A DNA stretch of 64,000 nucleotides from Phoronis australis (GCA_002633005.1 NMRA01000095.1:249881-313880), one strand, 5' to 3'. Shown: positions 25,901 through 36,668, numbered from the stretch's first letter. Program-made: numbers and translations. The notes: generated by a model from the sequence alone, not told the origin.

Positions 25901-28383
25901 ATTATGAGTCGGGGAAAGTAATTTTCAAAACTACATTATGGCATTTTTTCATTGCTCCCAACTTGTTTGATTCTATAGCCCAACAACAAGTTGAGAAGAT
26001 GACCCCTGTAGCCAATATCTTACACGACTGATTAATTCCGTTCTGGCATTTATGGTCAGAGGGCCAGCTCTTTTTTTTGATAATTGCTCTATTCTCCAAT
26101 AATATCGTATCTAGCCTGACTGGGCTTGCTGTGAAAAATATAAGTTAAGTTATAACATATTTAAAAATGAACCAATAGCATTTCTGAAATCCTCGTCAAA
26201 TGATGATCATGTTTTAAATTAGTTTTTGAATCGCCAAAATCGCCCAGCTACAACCGAAGTTACGACATTCTATTGTTTCCAAACGTACCAATTTGGTCTG
26301 GGTTTGACTGTAGATAGTTGGCCTGCCTGTTGTCATATCAGACAAAAGACTGTGCTTGGCAGTTAGCAAAGAAGCTAGATTTTATCCCTTGTTCACAACC
26401 CTCTACATCTGGTAAGGTCACTTTACGTTAAAACGCCGTCATGAGCTAAAATATGCCAGCACCACTAAGTTAGTTAAGTGATGTTTGTAAGGTACGGACC
26501 CCCCCCCCCTGGAATCATAAATTCCACTTTACTGGCACAATAATGAGGGGTTTCAGGTAAACAATGCTTTTAATCCCTCCCATCAGTGTGTAGTGTCACA
26601 CATCCTTAAATTTGACCATTCAACCCTTCCACCTCAACTATGTATTTGTGGTCATGAATGAAAAGATGATTGTTTTATTACCCTCATTGGATAGCTCAGT
26701 AGCTGAACCCAGAATGCTTTTCTGCATTGATAGATCCACTGCTTAATAGTACAGAAGTCACTGTGTTGTTTTGCAGTTGTTCGTTGCAAGATCTGCCAAT
26801 GTTTGATGAAAGTCACCTGAGTTTTGTGCAGTGCCTTGTGGAGTGTAAGGTAATTTGAGTCATCTGACAACTTTCTAATTTGACATTAGTACCTGCAAAC
26901 CAGCTGATTGGTTGAGAATGAGTCATTGTTATGTAAGTTGCTTTTAGTTAGTTCTTGTAAACTGAGTTGATGTGTTGCTTTTCTGCATAGTTGTTGTGAC
27001 TGGCCTTGGCTGTCTTTTTTTCTTTCAGTCTGCAGTACACCTTTAAGTTAGTTTTTACTCATTCGACATTGGCATTTTTGTGAACTAAAAATAAGTGTTT
27101 TAACATCTATAACTTTCAGGTTGACTTAAACCCATCATCCTTAACTCAACTCTTGACAAAGCTGGAGCAGAACTCATTAAACATGGCTGAAAATAAAAAG
27201 TTTGGCAAACTACTTCTGACTGTCATGAGACAATATCAGAACCAGGTAGGCGATGTTTGGATGAATATTGGAAATGTATAGAGTTTCCTTGTGTTTGAAA
27301 TGCCAGACGCTGACCTGTTGACTTTAAGGTGGATTCAGTCAGCCACTTTAATACGTTATTGTGAATGTTTGGATCTCTAATCTCAGTGTATTATGTGAGG
27401 TCTCATGGTTTAAGTACTAAGCAGTTCACAGCTGTGTAGTGTTTGGGGTCTAGAGGTCAATACTTTACTGTACACAGCTGTGTATTGTGTGGGGTCTAGA
27501 GGTCTATACTTTACAGTACACAGCTGTGTAGTGTGTGGGGGCTAGTGGTCTATAATTTACAGTACACTGGGCTGTGTATTGTGTGGGGTCTAGTGGTCTG
27601 TACTTTACAGTACACTGGGCTGTGTATTGTTTGGGGTCTAGTGGTCTGTACTTTACAGTACACTGGGCTGTGTATTGTGTGGGGTCTAGAGGTCTATACT
27701 TTACAGTATACAGCTGTGTGTTGTGTGGGGTCTAGTGGTCTATACTTTACAGTACACAGATGTGTATCGTGTGGGGTCTAGAGGTCTATACTTTACAGTA
27801 CGCTGGGCTGTGTATTGTGTTGGTCTAGTGGTCTAAGTACTTTACAGTACACAGCTGTGTAGTAGGTGAGGTTTTGTGGTTTACAAAGTCTTAATTTAGT
27901 TTTGGGATATGATACTGCCCCATGTATTGCACTGTCTTCAAGTGACATCTAATCCGTGCTTTCCATCCAGAGACCAAGTTCTGATTTACATCCACTTATT
28001 TGACATTATCCCGTAGTTTAGAATGGTTTTTAAAGCTCTGGCATGGCCACAAGTTTCTCCCATGGACACTTTTTAGATCAACCAGTATTGCAGCTATTTT
28101 TCATTTGAGTGTAAACGTTCAATTCCTCCAAATTTTGAGAAGAACTTAATAGAATAATATTTGGCTTAAAAAGTAACGCTAATAATTCATTGACTTTTGA
28201 AACAAATATTACATTCCTCAGTATTCTGTTGCCAGGCACATGCATTACATCAGGTGGCGACCTCTTGTGTTCCAGTTCACCACAGCCCATCTGTCCTCAC
28301 TGTCCAACACTGTGCGTTGTCTGAGAACATTCTTGAAGAAGACCTGCGAAGCTACTCTGAATAAAATGCATCCGTGTACATAG
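13999..28383 (+). CDS. FANCE: Fanconi anaemia group E protein orthologue, ten exons
   Basis: FANCE is a subunit of the nuclear Fanconi core complex; it bridges FANCC and FANCD2 so that FANCD2 is monoubiquitinated in cross-link repair. Exons: 13999-14210, 19878-20203, 20709-20849, 21175-21257, 22634-22879, 23770-23893, 24872-24947, 26777-26849, 27120-27245, 28276-28383. All introns are GT..AG and the phases fit, giving 504 aa (human about 536). Exon 1 ends in EEPLLDKEGKLI and joins FKPRLLHFPLPIQR, matching the human N-terminal helical region across the junction. Exons 3-4 encode a low-complexity linker. Exons 5-10 form the FANCE C-terminal helical-repeat domain; SQLDTLCEMLEL, SEVFCRLVKDNL, FGKLLLTVMRQYQ and LRTFLKKTCEATLNKM match the human pattern. 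The exon 3 acceptor could be 9 bases downstream in the same frame. The last acceptor was chosen because it keeps the conserved end; an upstream AG at 28216 opens a different, non-homologous tail. Confidence 0.92.
14458..15723 (-). repeat. 3' LTR (left copy) of an antisense retroelement
   Basis: About 1.27 kb, nearly identical to 17402-18633. Shared sequence starts CTAGTATGTACAGTTGAAC and ends CTGGCA. Bases TG (14464) and CA (15722-15723) would be the usual LTR ends. It carries small indels against its partner, for example about 27 bases absent from the right copy near 14945-14970. It is the 3' LTR because gag runs on the minus strand. The right edge coincides exactly with the ambiguous base at 15724. 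Confidence 0.75.
15671..16882 (-). CDS. gag: Retrotransposon Gag polyprotein (Ty3/gypsy-like), 3' truncated
   Basis: A 403-codon frame between two LTR-like repeats, antisense in FANCE intron 1. The start is at 16882 or, more likely, the Met at residue 10 (16855). Residues about 14-50 (LINSCDATTLLGLPG...) look like a helix-hairpin-helix. Residues about 145-330 match the retrotransposon Gag core: FSGKLGTWEDFLWKF, then the helical EGDASRWFF and DESLEQWADRL blocks that build the capsid lattice. Residues about 365-390 look coiled-coil. There is no CCHC zinc knuckle, protease or reverse transcriptase. The frame crosses the ambiguous base at 15724 and its last residues are read from the LTR, so the authentic C-terminus and pol are missing, either deleted or lost in assembly. 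Confidence 0.8.
   Translation of the reverse strand: MPHPLWYHNMASKILINSCDATTLLGLPGMTTDVAAAVMDFRAILAITPENVCKIHSSWKPTKTVQKSIDFTVPCGLPEDLEEVVKVCDEYGKKTSSILTSSPDYSFSKLAAKLTPSSKTGSGVAYAKSHSHTSMSPMPSGSGTHYLSRLPRNLIFSGKLGTWEDFLWKFSNVARDNFWSGQKCRTELGMCLEGDASRWFFNHVKAHPHSSFDQIVDHMTYRFGADVECNEVHQLRFQSAKQTSDESLEQWADRLTSLFLLAFPEARDSDKAQAVLRFCLGLQDREVAQLAINSRPSTLMAALNAARWFSTTKDLMATSNSPKSVSFCREGNMEGDEVAVRQVTKKPALKFIPRSSLESRLDVLEGRCNDLDASVSFLMTDNAKLHXPAQDGEWLIHSSHRGN
16883..17401 (-). other. Leader region between the right LTR and gag
   Basis: About 520 bp downstream (minus strand) of the 5' LTR. A tRNA primer-binding site and packaging signal would be expected here. I could not match an 18-base tRNA 3' end next to the LTR border, so neither is assigned. 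Confidence 0.4.
17402..18633 (-). repeat. 5' LTR (right copy) of the antisense retroelement
   Basis: About 1.23 kb, a direct repeat of 14458-15723 with roughly 5% differences by eye plus several indels. On the minus strand it begins TGCCAGCC and ends TGTACA. No matching target-site duplication is visible: CTAGTA precedes the left LTR and GATTCTG follows the right LTR. The insertion is therefore either old or rearranged. Confidence 0.75.
18976..19545. repeat. Imperfect foldback (long inverted repeat) in FANCE intron 1
   Basis: About 100 bp at 18976-19076 (TCTCAACTCTAAGTATAT... CTGAAAGGAGAAAG... GGATTCTAAA) reappears as its reverse complement at 19439-19545 (TTTAGAATCC... CTCCTTTCAGAAAA... ACTTAGAGTTG). 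Shorter inverted matches lie further in (ATGTCTCAAAAGTG near 19136, TTTTTGAGACATAA near 19283), so the whole 570 bp can fold around a centre near 19210. It has no coding capacity and is probably a foldback or MITE-type element. Confidence 0.65.
27426..27885. repeat. 46-48 bp minisatellite in FANCE intron 9
   Basis: About nine and a half copies of a unit of the form CACAGCTGTGTATTGTGTGG-GGTCTAGAGGTCTATACTTT-ACAGTA. Copies vary by a few substitutions and by a CAGC to CTGGGC change (46 versus 48 bp). The apparent 82-residue open frame on the plus strand is only the translated repeat. Confidence 0.9.
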
Positions 28384-28557
28384 CAGCTCACCTTGTTCAG
28401 ATAATGAGGTCTTTGGGAGTCACATGCAGTCATTGACGTTTTACTATGCAGTATCCCTGGCAGCTACCATTGCAACTAAATAAGTCTTTGCTGGTACAGG
28501 TGCTCACTGGCATGATGTTGGTGGGGTTTGGGATTGCTAAAACGTGTTTGTGACAAA

Positions 28558-28563
28558 AATAAA
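28558..28563 (+). terminator. FANCE: Polyadenylation signal of FANCE
   Basis: AATAAA lies about 175 bp after the stop codon, a normal distance for a compact 3' untranslated region. Confidence 0.5.
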
Positions 28564-31500
28564 ATTTCAAACCCACTGCATTTCATTGTATATGACTGTG
28601 TGAATTGGTTAATGGATATGGTTTTTCTTATTTATTATCTGTTGCTAAGCAACATCAAGCTGCTATAAAGTTACTTTACAACACAAAAACAACTATTCAG
28701 ACAAGTTGAAGTTGGTCTCAAAATTTTCTTTAGTCAAATTGACGGTGATTGTAGAAGAGCTTCCAAAGAAATGTCAGTTTAGTTAATTCAGACCAGGCTC
28801 TACAAGAGGGCTTGTCGCAGCAGCTCATTTCGTAGACCAGCTGCCAACTGCTAATCTAGAAACCAGTTCTGAGTTGGGTAAGGAACAAGTTGACGTCAAT
28901 GTTATTGTCCTAAGTCGAGACTGGCTTCTCGTAGTGGATGAAACCTGGTCTTGCTAATTAGCCTGCATGGAGTTGAACATTTCGTGAGTCCACTCAAAAT
29001 AGTGCGGCAAACCGACGAGAAAGAAAAACAGAAGAAATCACGAAAACAGAAATGGCCGTTTGGCTTCACTTTCCACGCTTGACATCACAAGCGGATGCTA
29101 TATGTCATTTTTTTTCGTCTGATCATACCTCAAGTGGTTATATCCGGAGATGATCTGATGGAGTTTTTTCGATGTAAAGGACATTCGGTACACTGTACTA
29201 GACGATTAATCAATATCACGCGGATAAGCACTCTCTGAACTGTGCTAGTACTGAAATAACGCTTGTATTCAAGATTCCATATGCGTCGGCATGTACCGCT
29301 ATGGTCACACAATCATTTTCGAGCCCAGTAAAGCAGAGCCTTGCAAGCGTTCAAACACGAGAAGGAATTTCCTATCGTTTTTCGATACTTAATGAATTTT
29401 TGCAGTGAAAATTCGTTCAAACACGTACCACTTGCATAGGCTAATAGCTGGAACGAACTGGGATGCAACCACATGGTTGCGGTAAGCACAGCTGTATGTG
29501 TACAGTAGCTACGAAACATACAAACCGCTATTAATTCAGTTTTGCTCTCATTATCCGATTGAGCACAAACTTGATGGACCTTGTTAAATGGTGCGAATAC
29601 TTAGCAAGACTACCCTTAGAACACCTAAAATTGCAAATTAACAACATTGACGCTCGTCAGCCAGATCAAACATTGGCGAGGATTCCTGAATGTGGAAAGA
29701 CTTTATGAACTATTACGATGTGTGTTCAGGACATTTGATTCACCTCGTTTGTCAAACCTTTTGGAACTTTGAGACAAAAACTTGTGTGACCCAAAAGACA
29801 AACTACCTAAGACCGTGGCAAAGGTAGCGGTGGTCTATGGAATACAATGGAAAGTGCCCTGACATAAGCTTACATTGTACGTAGTTGAATCTAAGCAGTC
29901 CATGAAAGTTATCTCAACATCTTCCACCTAACTACTGTGACACTTATGACTTTGCCATATTTACCCACTGTCACCATGGCAATTAATGTACTGCTGGTCA
30001 AGGAGAAAAATTGTTTTGAGTGGAGAGCCAAGGAGTGTACACACGAAAGAATTGAAAATCCCGGCCATTTTTGAACCAATGAGACTTGAGATCATTCAAA
30101 TTGTCACACACCTGTGGCAGGTTTCTTACGTAAGTTTCCCGCCAATTTTCCCAACTCCGACCAAATCCACGAGCACAAGCTTGAATAAGCCAACTCAGGA
30201 TGGCATAACGTTGCCTCCCATCTCGTGTATGAAGTAGTCACGTGACTCATAATTTTCTGCATATTATCATCCTCGTTTTGAATGAGTCATAATGTACGTC
30301 GATCATCAGAAGCATTTTGACCATGTTATTGATACCGTTATTTTGCTAGGAATGTATTTACCTGTATTTTTTGGTACAGTTTACGAAAATGACATGACCA
30401 CGGGACCCAATTAATGACAGATTGGTACAATTAATCCAAAAACCGAAAACTTTCAGATTTTGTAATTTCTGAAAATGATGCTTTTGCAGCCGAATTTTAA
30501 ACCTTGAAACCAGAGCAAGTTTTTAAGTAGTGATAAATGGAGTGTCCACTGCGACGGGGACTTGACGATTGTAACCACAGTTCAAGTGGACAATTCAAGC
30601 CAAATGCTTCTCTGCTGCCCGCTGGCTTTGCTTTGGAGGGTCAAATATACTCGTGAAGAAAAGTGGCAGTTGTTCACACTGAACATGTGGTTGTAGCAAC
30701 TTCTTTCATTTTCGTGAATTAAGATTAGAGCATCCAAATCTTTGAAACACTGCCACCAGCACAAGGCTGTTATCGTCAATCCTCCGTGTACTATTGTAGC
30801 CGAGATGATCGATTTCTCACCTCGAGCTACTCAGAAGTACCGGAGGGAGCTAGAAATTAACTTTACCCTCCAGAGACCTCTCACGGCTGTTACCAAGGTT
30901 GTCCAAACAAAGTTGACTGTGTCGATCGAGGCATGAGTGTGTGACATTTAACGTTGACAATACCGGGATGAAACCGTTCGCAACTTACTTAACCAGTCTT
31001 GTGAAATATTTACCGAGTATTCAGTAAAATGACTCTTGGGGTTATTGGTACGCCCAGTTTAAATGTCGTGTTTTTTGGTGTTGACGTGTTTGTCTGTGAT
31101 GAGCAGGTAGGTAATATATATAACAGTTCACGAGTTTAAGTTGATTTTGGAAATGAAACTGTTGATTACATGGCGTGATAATGGGTTTCTTCTAACATTT
31201 ACTAGAGTTACAATTCTATCATTTTTGTTTTTTACTGAAATATCCTTCGACATTGTACAGATGTGGATGGTACTCGGACAACGTTTGATCAGATTTCATT
31301 ATGTCTCGAAAAATTGCTTTATATTAGCTGCCATCACCAAGGAGTCGTAGTAATTTTGCCGCAAATCCTTTTCTGGTTTTCTTGATATGATGTTGTTGAA
31401 CCATTTTTAGTTTCATAATATTTCTGTTTTAAATTTGACTGTTTCTCTGAACTCAGCGTGGATTGTTGTATTGCACTACAGTGTTGACTGCTTCAAACAT

Positions 31501-31649
31501 GTTTATTGACAGAAAATTTACTGTATTTACGCGTAACTTATTTGGTTTTTAATAGTCCCAGAAAAAAATCTTACCGAAATCTCTCTCCAGTTGTGAAGTG
31601 TCATTTGTTTATTGATCGATGATATCGAAATGTTGCTGTTTGTTTATGG
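28564..31649. other. Intergenic sequence between FANCE and the ankyrin gene
   Basis: No supported gene. Near 28788-28955 weak inverted ends (AGACCAGG and CCTGGTCT) hint at another small element. Short open frames at 29986-30237 and 30742-30936 have no recognisable domain and lack convincing splice context. Confidence 0.4.
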
Positions 31650-31657
31650 TATATAAA
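31650..31657 (+). promoter_or_regulatory. TATA box of the ankyrin-repeat gene
   Basis: TATATAAA about 55 bp before the start codon at 31712, a plausible distance with a leader of roughly 25-30 bases. Confidence 0.5.
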
Positions 31658-31711
31658 CCTCTGCTTTCAGGTAATTCTACATTGATCTGTATTCGATAAT
31701 CGATATAAGAA

Positions 31712-34460
31712 ATGAATACCATTCACAATGCTATCGAGAGAAGGAATTTTCTCCAGTTTGATATACTTGTTAAGCAGAAAGTTGGACTCGACACACAGGA
31801 CAAACTGGGGCTGACGCCGCTGATGAAATCGTGCCACGAGCCCAACCGGGAGAATGCGCGGGAAATGATTCGTCTGCTTCTGAAGCATGGTGCCAGTATC
31901 AAAGTCCTCGATAACCTTGGTATGAACGTGTTGTTGCATGGAACACTCGCAAAGAACGTGTCCGTCTTAGATCTTTTGCTAGAATCGGGCGAATATGATC
32001 CGACATTTCGCGATATTAAGGGCAACACCGCCCTGCACATCGCCGCAGCTGTTGGCAATATGGATTGCGTGGTGCGTCTTGTGGAACACGTGAAAAGTTA
32101 CAATTTGAAAGTGGACCTAAGGAACGACGCTGGATTCACGGCGCTGTTGATAGCGTGCTGCCAAGGCAACGTCCCTGTGGCCAGATACCTATTTCAACAA
32201 GGTACGTGTAGTAGGTTTGTGCTTATAGTAACCTCGATTTATTTGCATCTTCTGAAGTTCACTTGTTCGTGCTGAAACTCATGTTTTAATACAAACGTGC
32301 TTTGCATTGGAGCCACGTGTAGATATAACCTATTTGTGTACAAACAATAAGAGTTCTCTTTGCAATGTTGGTTCACTTTTCAAAGATAAATTGTGATTGG
32401 CTTCCGTCCTGCTCAGTGCTCTGCACCCAGCAATGTGGTGGTGAGTGCAAAACTTGACATCGTAATTTTATAACTTTTTAAGTCGGTATTTATGAACTGG
32501 TAATTGCCGAATTGAAGAGTTTGCAGTCAAAAATAAGAAAAAAATGTAAAAGGCACCGCCTATTGAGCTTTTACTTCACTTTGATGAGCTTGGAAATCGA
32601 TAGACAACGCAAATGCATCCAAAGCTGCAATTCCCGACTTTTCCTGTATTGGTAACGTCTTCCGTTGATGAGACTGAATCCGGATCCTCTGAACTGAGAG
32701 GAACAGAGGAGAAAGTATACTTAAAGTTTGAACTGTAAGTATACTATCTCCTCTAAACCAAGAGGGACAGAGGAGATTGTGTGACTTAAAGTGTGAACTT
32801 CAATCCAGTCAGGAGGTGCCTCTAGGCAAAACTGGCGTGCGTTCAGTAGACGCTAGGACCTACGCTAGGACCTAGCTAAAATGTAGTCAAGGTCACGTGT
32901 TCTCATTTAAAATACACGGCAATATCTCACGTAATCTCGCGAAGTCTTGTTTTTTAGCGAGGTCCTAGCGTTACTGAACAAGAGGCTGTTTTCCTGTCTG
33001 TCCATGTACAACACATGCAATTTGTTGACGCTCTTTAGTTACTCAATTATCCCTCTAGTGATGCCTAGGCATGCGCGCATCCAGCCTTTCGGGGCGCGAA
33101 TTTCCGACCATGTGGACCTTTTACTAACAAAAAAGCGGGTGGATGCGTTTTTAGTGGACTTTGTCTCGTTATCTCGTTCTTTTTGTTTCTCTGAGGCGGA
33201 CATTTTTTGCCCACTTCGCCAAATGGGGGGCTCCTTGGAGCCCTCCGAGCCCCTCCCCCCCGCTGGGTGCACGCATGCTAGATGCTGCAGTTGATTTGTT
33301 TGTTTTCATTATTTACTTTTATCTATTTACCTTTCTGTTTTGTAACAGGTGCATCGCTGAATGCCAGGGATTCTGAACACAACAGATCGCCAGACGACTG
33401 GATTCGTGTGTCACGTGCCGTCCCGAACAATATCAGTATTTTCAACCCGGAATCTGGGGATTACTTCCCGACTCATGAGGAAGTGGCTGAACCCGAACCC
33501 CCCGAGGAGTGGTACGGAGCTCGCGTCTACATTTTTCTGAAAGATGCTCCAGAGTTATGTCTCCAAGAAGCCAGCGAAAAGGTCATCAATCGCGCTAGGA
33601 TGACAAAAACTCAACCACGTGACCTTCCACATTACGCCACGCCTTTTACTCGTAGTGTTCAGGAGCGAAGAATTGGAAGTTACCACAGCCCAGCAAAGAC
33701 ACTCCGTCAGAAAGCAATGGACACTGTAGTCAGAACTGAGAACCCTGCACCGGGTAACGCAAGAAACGACCAACCCGGAACCCCGATACACGCAGTGAAC
33801 ACATTTCCAGCACGACGGAAGAAGCAACCACGAGCCCCAAGCAAATCCCACGACAGTGGTGTAGGTGACGAGATGGAGGACTGCAAGGCTTCTCGCACAC
33901 AGTATGGAGGAAAACAGAGCCTTTCAGCATCGACTGACGAAGCAGAATCTGGGTTAGCGGAGTCCAATACTTCTAAAAAGGGTTATCTGCAATCTCGTAA
34001 AAACTCTGTTATGACGTGCAAGATGCCAGGATTACACGCGCGGTCCCGTTCCGCCGGTTTGCCTTCACGACGCTCAGCCCCGGAATTACGGCAGGAGTAT
34101 TGCCGAACACAAAGCAATTTTTATGGCTGTACGTGCTCGGATAGTTGGTCAAATCGTTACTTCAGACCGTTTTCATCTCCAGCCTGGCAAGAGAAAGACA
34201 GTTGGCGGACTCCTCATGACATGAAATCAGTGTTGACAATCGACGACATGTCCAACTTGAGAAGTGCTAAATCAACTGCAGAGTTAAAAGAATCCGAAAG
34301 CGATCCAAAAATTAAAGGTCTTCTCGATAATCTTATCCGAAAATTTCACATCAGACCTCGACCAATGACTGTCGGGCCTAGCTCCATGCGGATAGCCCAC
34401 GTGAGGCGCTCCAGTGCGCCCGGGGTGGCGTTTGAGCGCCCAAAAACTAGTTTAGCTTAA
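31712..34460 (+). CDS. Ankyrin-repeat protein with a long disordered tail, two exons
   Basis: Exons 31712-32201 and 33349-34460 join in phase 1 (CAAG|GTACGT, TAACAG|GT), giving 533 aa. Residues about 30-170 form four ankyrin repeats: KLGLTPLMKS, NLGMNVLLHG, IKGNTALHIAAAVGN and DAGFTALLIACCQGN, each followed by a LLL/RYL helix. The last repeat continues over the splice into GASLNARD, which confirms the junction. The remaining 350 residues are Ser/Arg/Pro-rich, with an acidic EEVAEPEPPEEW stretch and RSRSAGLPSRRSAPEL, as in a disordered scaffold tail. There is no signal peptide or membrane segment, so it is probably intracellular. Ankyrin repeats bind proteins; the partner cannot be inferred. 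I do not recognise a named orthologue. Confidence 0.85.
32841..32979. mobile_element. 139-bp MITE with GTTCAGTA ends in the ankyrin-gene intron
   Basis: GTTCAGTAGACGCTAGGACC at the left is mirrored by GGTCCTAGCGTTACTGAAC at the right. The left arm holds a tandem CGCTAGGACCTA word. It belongs to the same family as 13431-13528 and 6035-6078. No transposase is present and no clear target duplication is seen. Confidence 0.65.
33069..33278 (+). mobile_element. 210-bp GC-rich MITE with GCATGCG ends
   Basis: GCATGCGCGCATCCAGC at the left is mirrored by GCTGGGTGCACGCATGC at the right (17 bp with few mismatches), and TAG flanks both sides as a likely 3-bp target duplication. The interior (GTGGACTTTGTCTCGTT, CTGAGGCGGAC, TTCGCCAAAT) recurs at 47507-47746 (minus) and 63615-63852 (plus). 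It sits 70 bp upstream of exon 2 of the ankyrin gene, inside the intron. Confidence 0.7.
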
Positions 34461-35166
34461 CGTTCGTCGCGATTTCCATCAAGACTTCTGAAAGTACTTA
34501 ACATTATTGTAACGTCTTCTTTAATGAGTATTAGGTAAAGGTTTTACGATCTTAGCTTTTGCTTGAAATAGCGTAACATTGGTGTGCACGTACTGGTGAC
34601 AATGCAATGTATTGTACTAACGCTGCACCAAAATATTATGTAATATTATGTAATATATGGTGTTTTCTACCCATGCAGTTACCCCGGCAACCCATTGAGT
34701 GTATTTTACGAGTCCATGTGAGCGTTTCTGCAACGCTCTCTTTTATGAGATATCATGAAGCAAAGTGATGGACGGCATGGCTGCTTGTTTTTTGAAGTCA
34801 AAGGCCACTGTAAAGCCTCAGTTTAGTTATACATGTATGCTAAAGGAGGGTGATATCCGGTCAGTTTTTGAAACCCTTGATTGTTATTTTGAATCTCTTC
34901 ATCGATGTTTATCAAACGTTATTAATAAAATTCGAAAGGTATGTGTGACGCAGACTTGCATCTAGAATCTACTTGTATGTTTACATCTAGTGGCAAATTG
35001 TTATATGCCATTACTTATACTGTACTTTTCTACCGCTGCAGATCAAAGATCAGTGTCTGTGTGCTCCACTTACAAAGTGCTATATCTGTGTATGTTGTTG
35101 TTGTTGTTGAAACGAGTTGTTAAATTCATTTTTCATTAAAACAATCCATTCAAGCTGGTTGTTTTG
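34461..35166. other. 3' flank of the ankyrin gene
   Basis: AT-rich, with an AATAATATATGG-type region near 34640 but no single convincing polyadenylation signal. No gene is supported. Confidence 0.4.
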
Positions 35167-35261
35167 CTTGTACCTGGATCAAAGAGAGTGCGGCGCCGGA
35201 ATCAGGTAAAATTGTGATGACCGCACTGCCCGATGCGAGCAAGACCCAATTAAATGTAATT

Positions 35262-35329
35262 ATCCGCCGATAAACTGTATTAGACATATCTGTACAGTCA
35301 GAGATGTCTAATACAGTTTATCGGCGGAT
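35262..35329. repeat. Perfect 26-bp inverted repeat with a 16-base loop
   Basis: The arms at 35262-35287 and 35304-35329 (ATCCGCCGATAAACTGTATT... and its exact reverse complement) are fully complementary. The equivalent place in the other unit copies (around 38985 and 42690) lacks it, so it arose locally. Confidence 0.9.
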
Positions 35330-35735
35330 TTTCAAAATGCATTAACCACTTACATGTATTTTCGTTATAAACGAACACCACGGCGGTATTCAGCTGGAAA
35401 AATACAAACAAGTACGGGATGGACTACTTGCAACATATTCCACGCCTCACTGAAAAAGATCGATATTTACATAAACAAATACGGTTTTCGATTTTTAAAA
35501 ATCGATGAACTAATAATCTAAAAACTACAACCATTGGGTACCGATTGAAGATAAACTACCGCGCGTATTGATATACTCGTTGGATATACAAACGCCGATC
35601 AGAGTTAACAATATCACATGGATTCATTTTTTAATATTTTTTCGATCCCGTTTAACCAGATTTTTCACCAGGAAACAGTTGTTTTGCCCACTTTTTGTTT
35701 TTTATTACGGACAAAGACCTAGAATAGTTATATAG

Positions 35736-35881
35736 CATGGGCGGCGCACCATAGGGGGCTGCGGGGGGCTATAGCCCCCACTTTTGTCAGTGCTACGCTG
35801 CACGTGGTCTATGGGCGGTGCACCACAGAGGGACTGAGGGGGCTTTAGCCCCCCACTTTTTTCTGTGCTGCGCCGCCCATG
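35736..35881. mobile_element. 146-bp MITE with perfect 13-bp ends and TATAG target duplication
   Basis: CATGGGCGGCGCA at the left is exactly complementary to TGCGCCGCCCATG at the right, and TATAG flanks both sides (35731-35735, 35882-35886). The interior is an imperfect tandem duplication of about 72 bp; one half contains the palindrome GGGGGCTATAGCCCCC (35764-35779). The homologous site upstream of the 39440 join lacks it. Confidence 0.85.
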
Positions 35882-36428
35882 TATAGTCAGTGCCACCGAA
35901 ATTGTCCAGAGCTTCCAAATCTTGAGTTTGGTTATCACCATATTTGCACTTTTGTATGTATTTTATGATTTGAGTTCTAATAAAGGTTAAACTTTAATGA
36001 CATGTGAAATATTTAGTGTACTTGTAATGTAGTAATTTTAGGGATGGGCTCACATTGAACCTAAACTATGTAAGTTTAGCTGGCGATCAAAATCTACAAC
36101 TGTTTTGGTACTTCAAGTTCAACACTTAGATAAACAGTTATCAACCCGTTCCCGGTATGAAAAAAAACAAGTTGGCAGAAGCATTAAAAATTAAATAAAC
36201 CAATATGAAACTTATCGTTCCTTTGAAAAGTGGCCCTTTGTGAAGATAAACAAAAGTTAACCTTTTAGTCATTTTCTAATATTTATAATGTACCAAGTTA
36301 AAACTACTCTTCAGAGTTGCAGGCTATAACTCTGGAAATGTCAGAGAAAACCAAATTGAGGGTACTAAGAACAACCATTGTTGAGACAGTAATGCTAGCA
36401 ATTACCTTTCCACTTCATTAGCTCAGAT

Positions 36429-36668
36429 CTACTTCAATACAAAGGGCGTGCTGAATAGGCATCGTAAAAATTTTCTGGGGCTTAGGGAATCAGAGGGGTC
36501 GGCAGTGTAAGCGAGAAATTCTCCATATGAGCAGTCGGCTGCCATCATTGAACTCCGCAAGTTGGGGTAAAGTTTGCTCGAAGGTGCGTTGGTGAGCCAG
36601 CAGCTTAACTTCAGTCGTGTATAAGCAGAGGGGTTTGGTGGTACATGAGTCAACGAGGTAATCTGCAC
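36429..36668 (-). other. Conserved but unrecognised open frame in the tandem unit, copy A
   Basis: A 79-codon minus-strand frame (MQITSLTHVPPNPSAYTRLK...) that is also open at 39999-40238 with only about three residue changes. Conservation follows from the recent duplication, so it is weak evidence for coding. An overlapping 75-codon frame is also open in both copies. I do not recognise a domain. Confidence 0.2.

Noticed and set aside
27533-27781. 82-codon repeat-rich frame that looks like a repeat protein
   Set aside because: It is the translated 46-48 bp minisatellite inside a FANCE intron.
28218-28344. Alternative FANCE last exon starting after GTTGCCAG
   Set aside because: It gives an unrelated tail; the acceptor at 28275 restores the conserved LRTFLKK end.
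28788-28955. Possible small inverted-repeat element with AGACCAGG ends
   Set aside because: Only 8-9 bp of inverted match and no target duplication or second copy seen.
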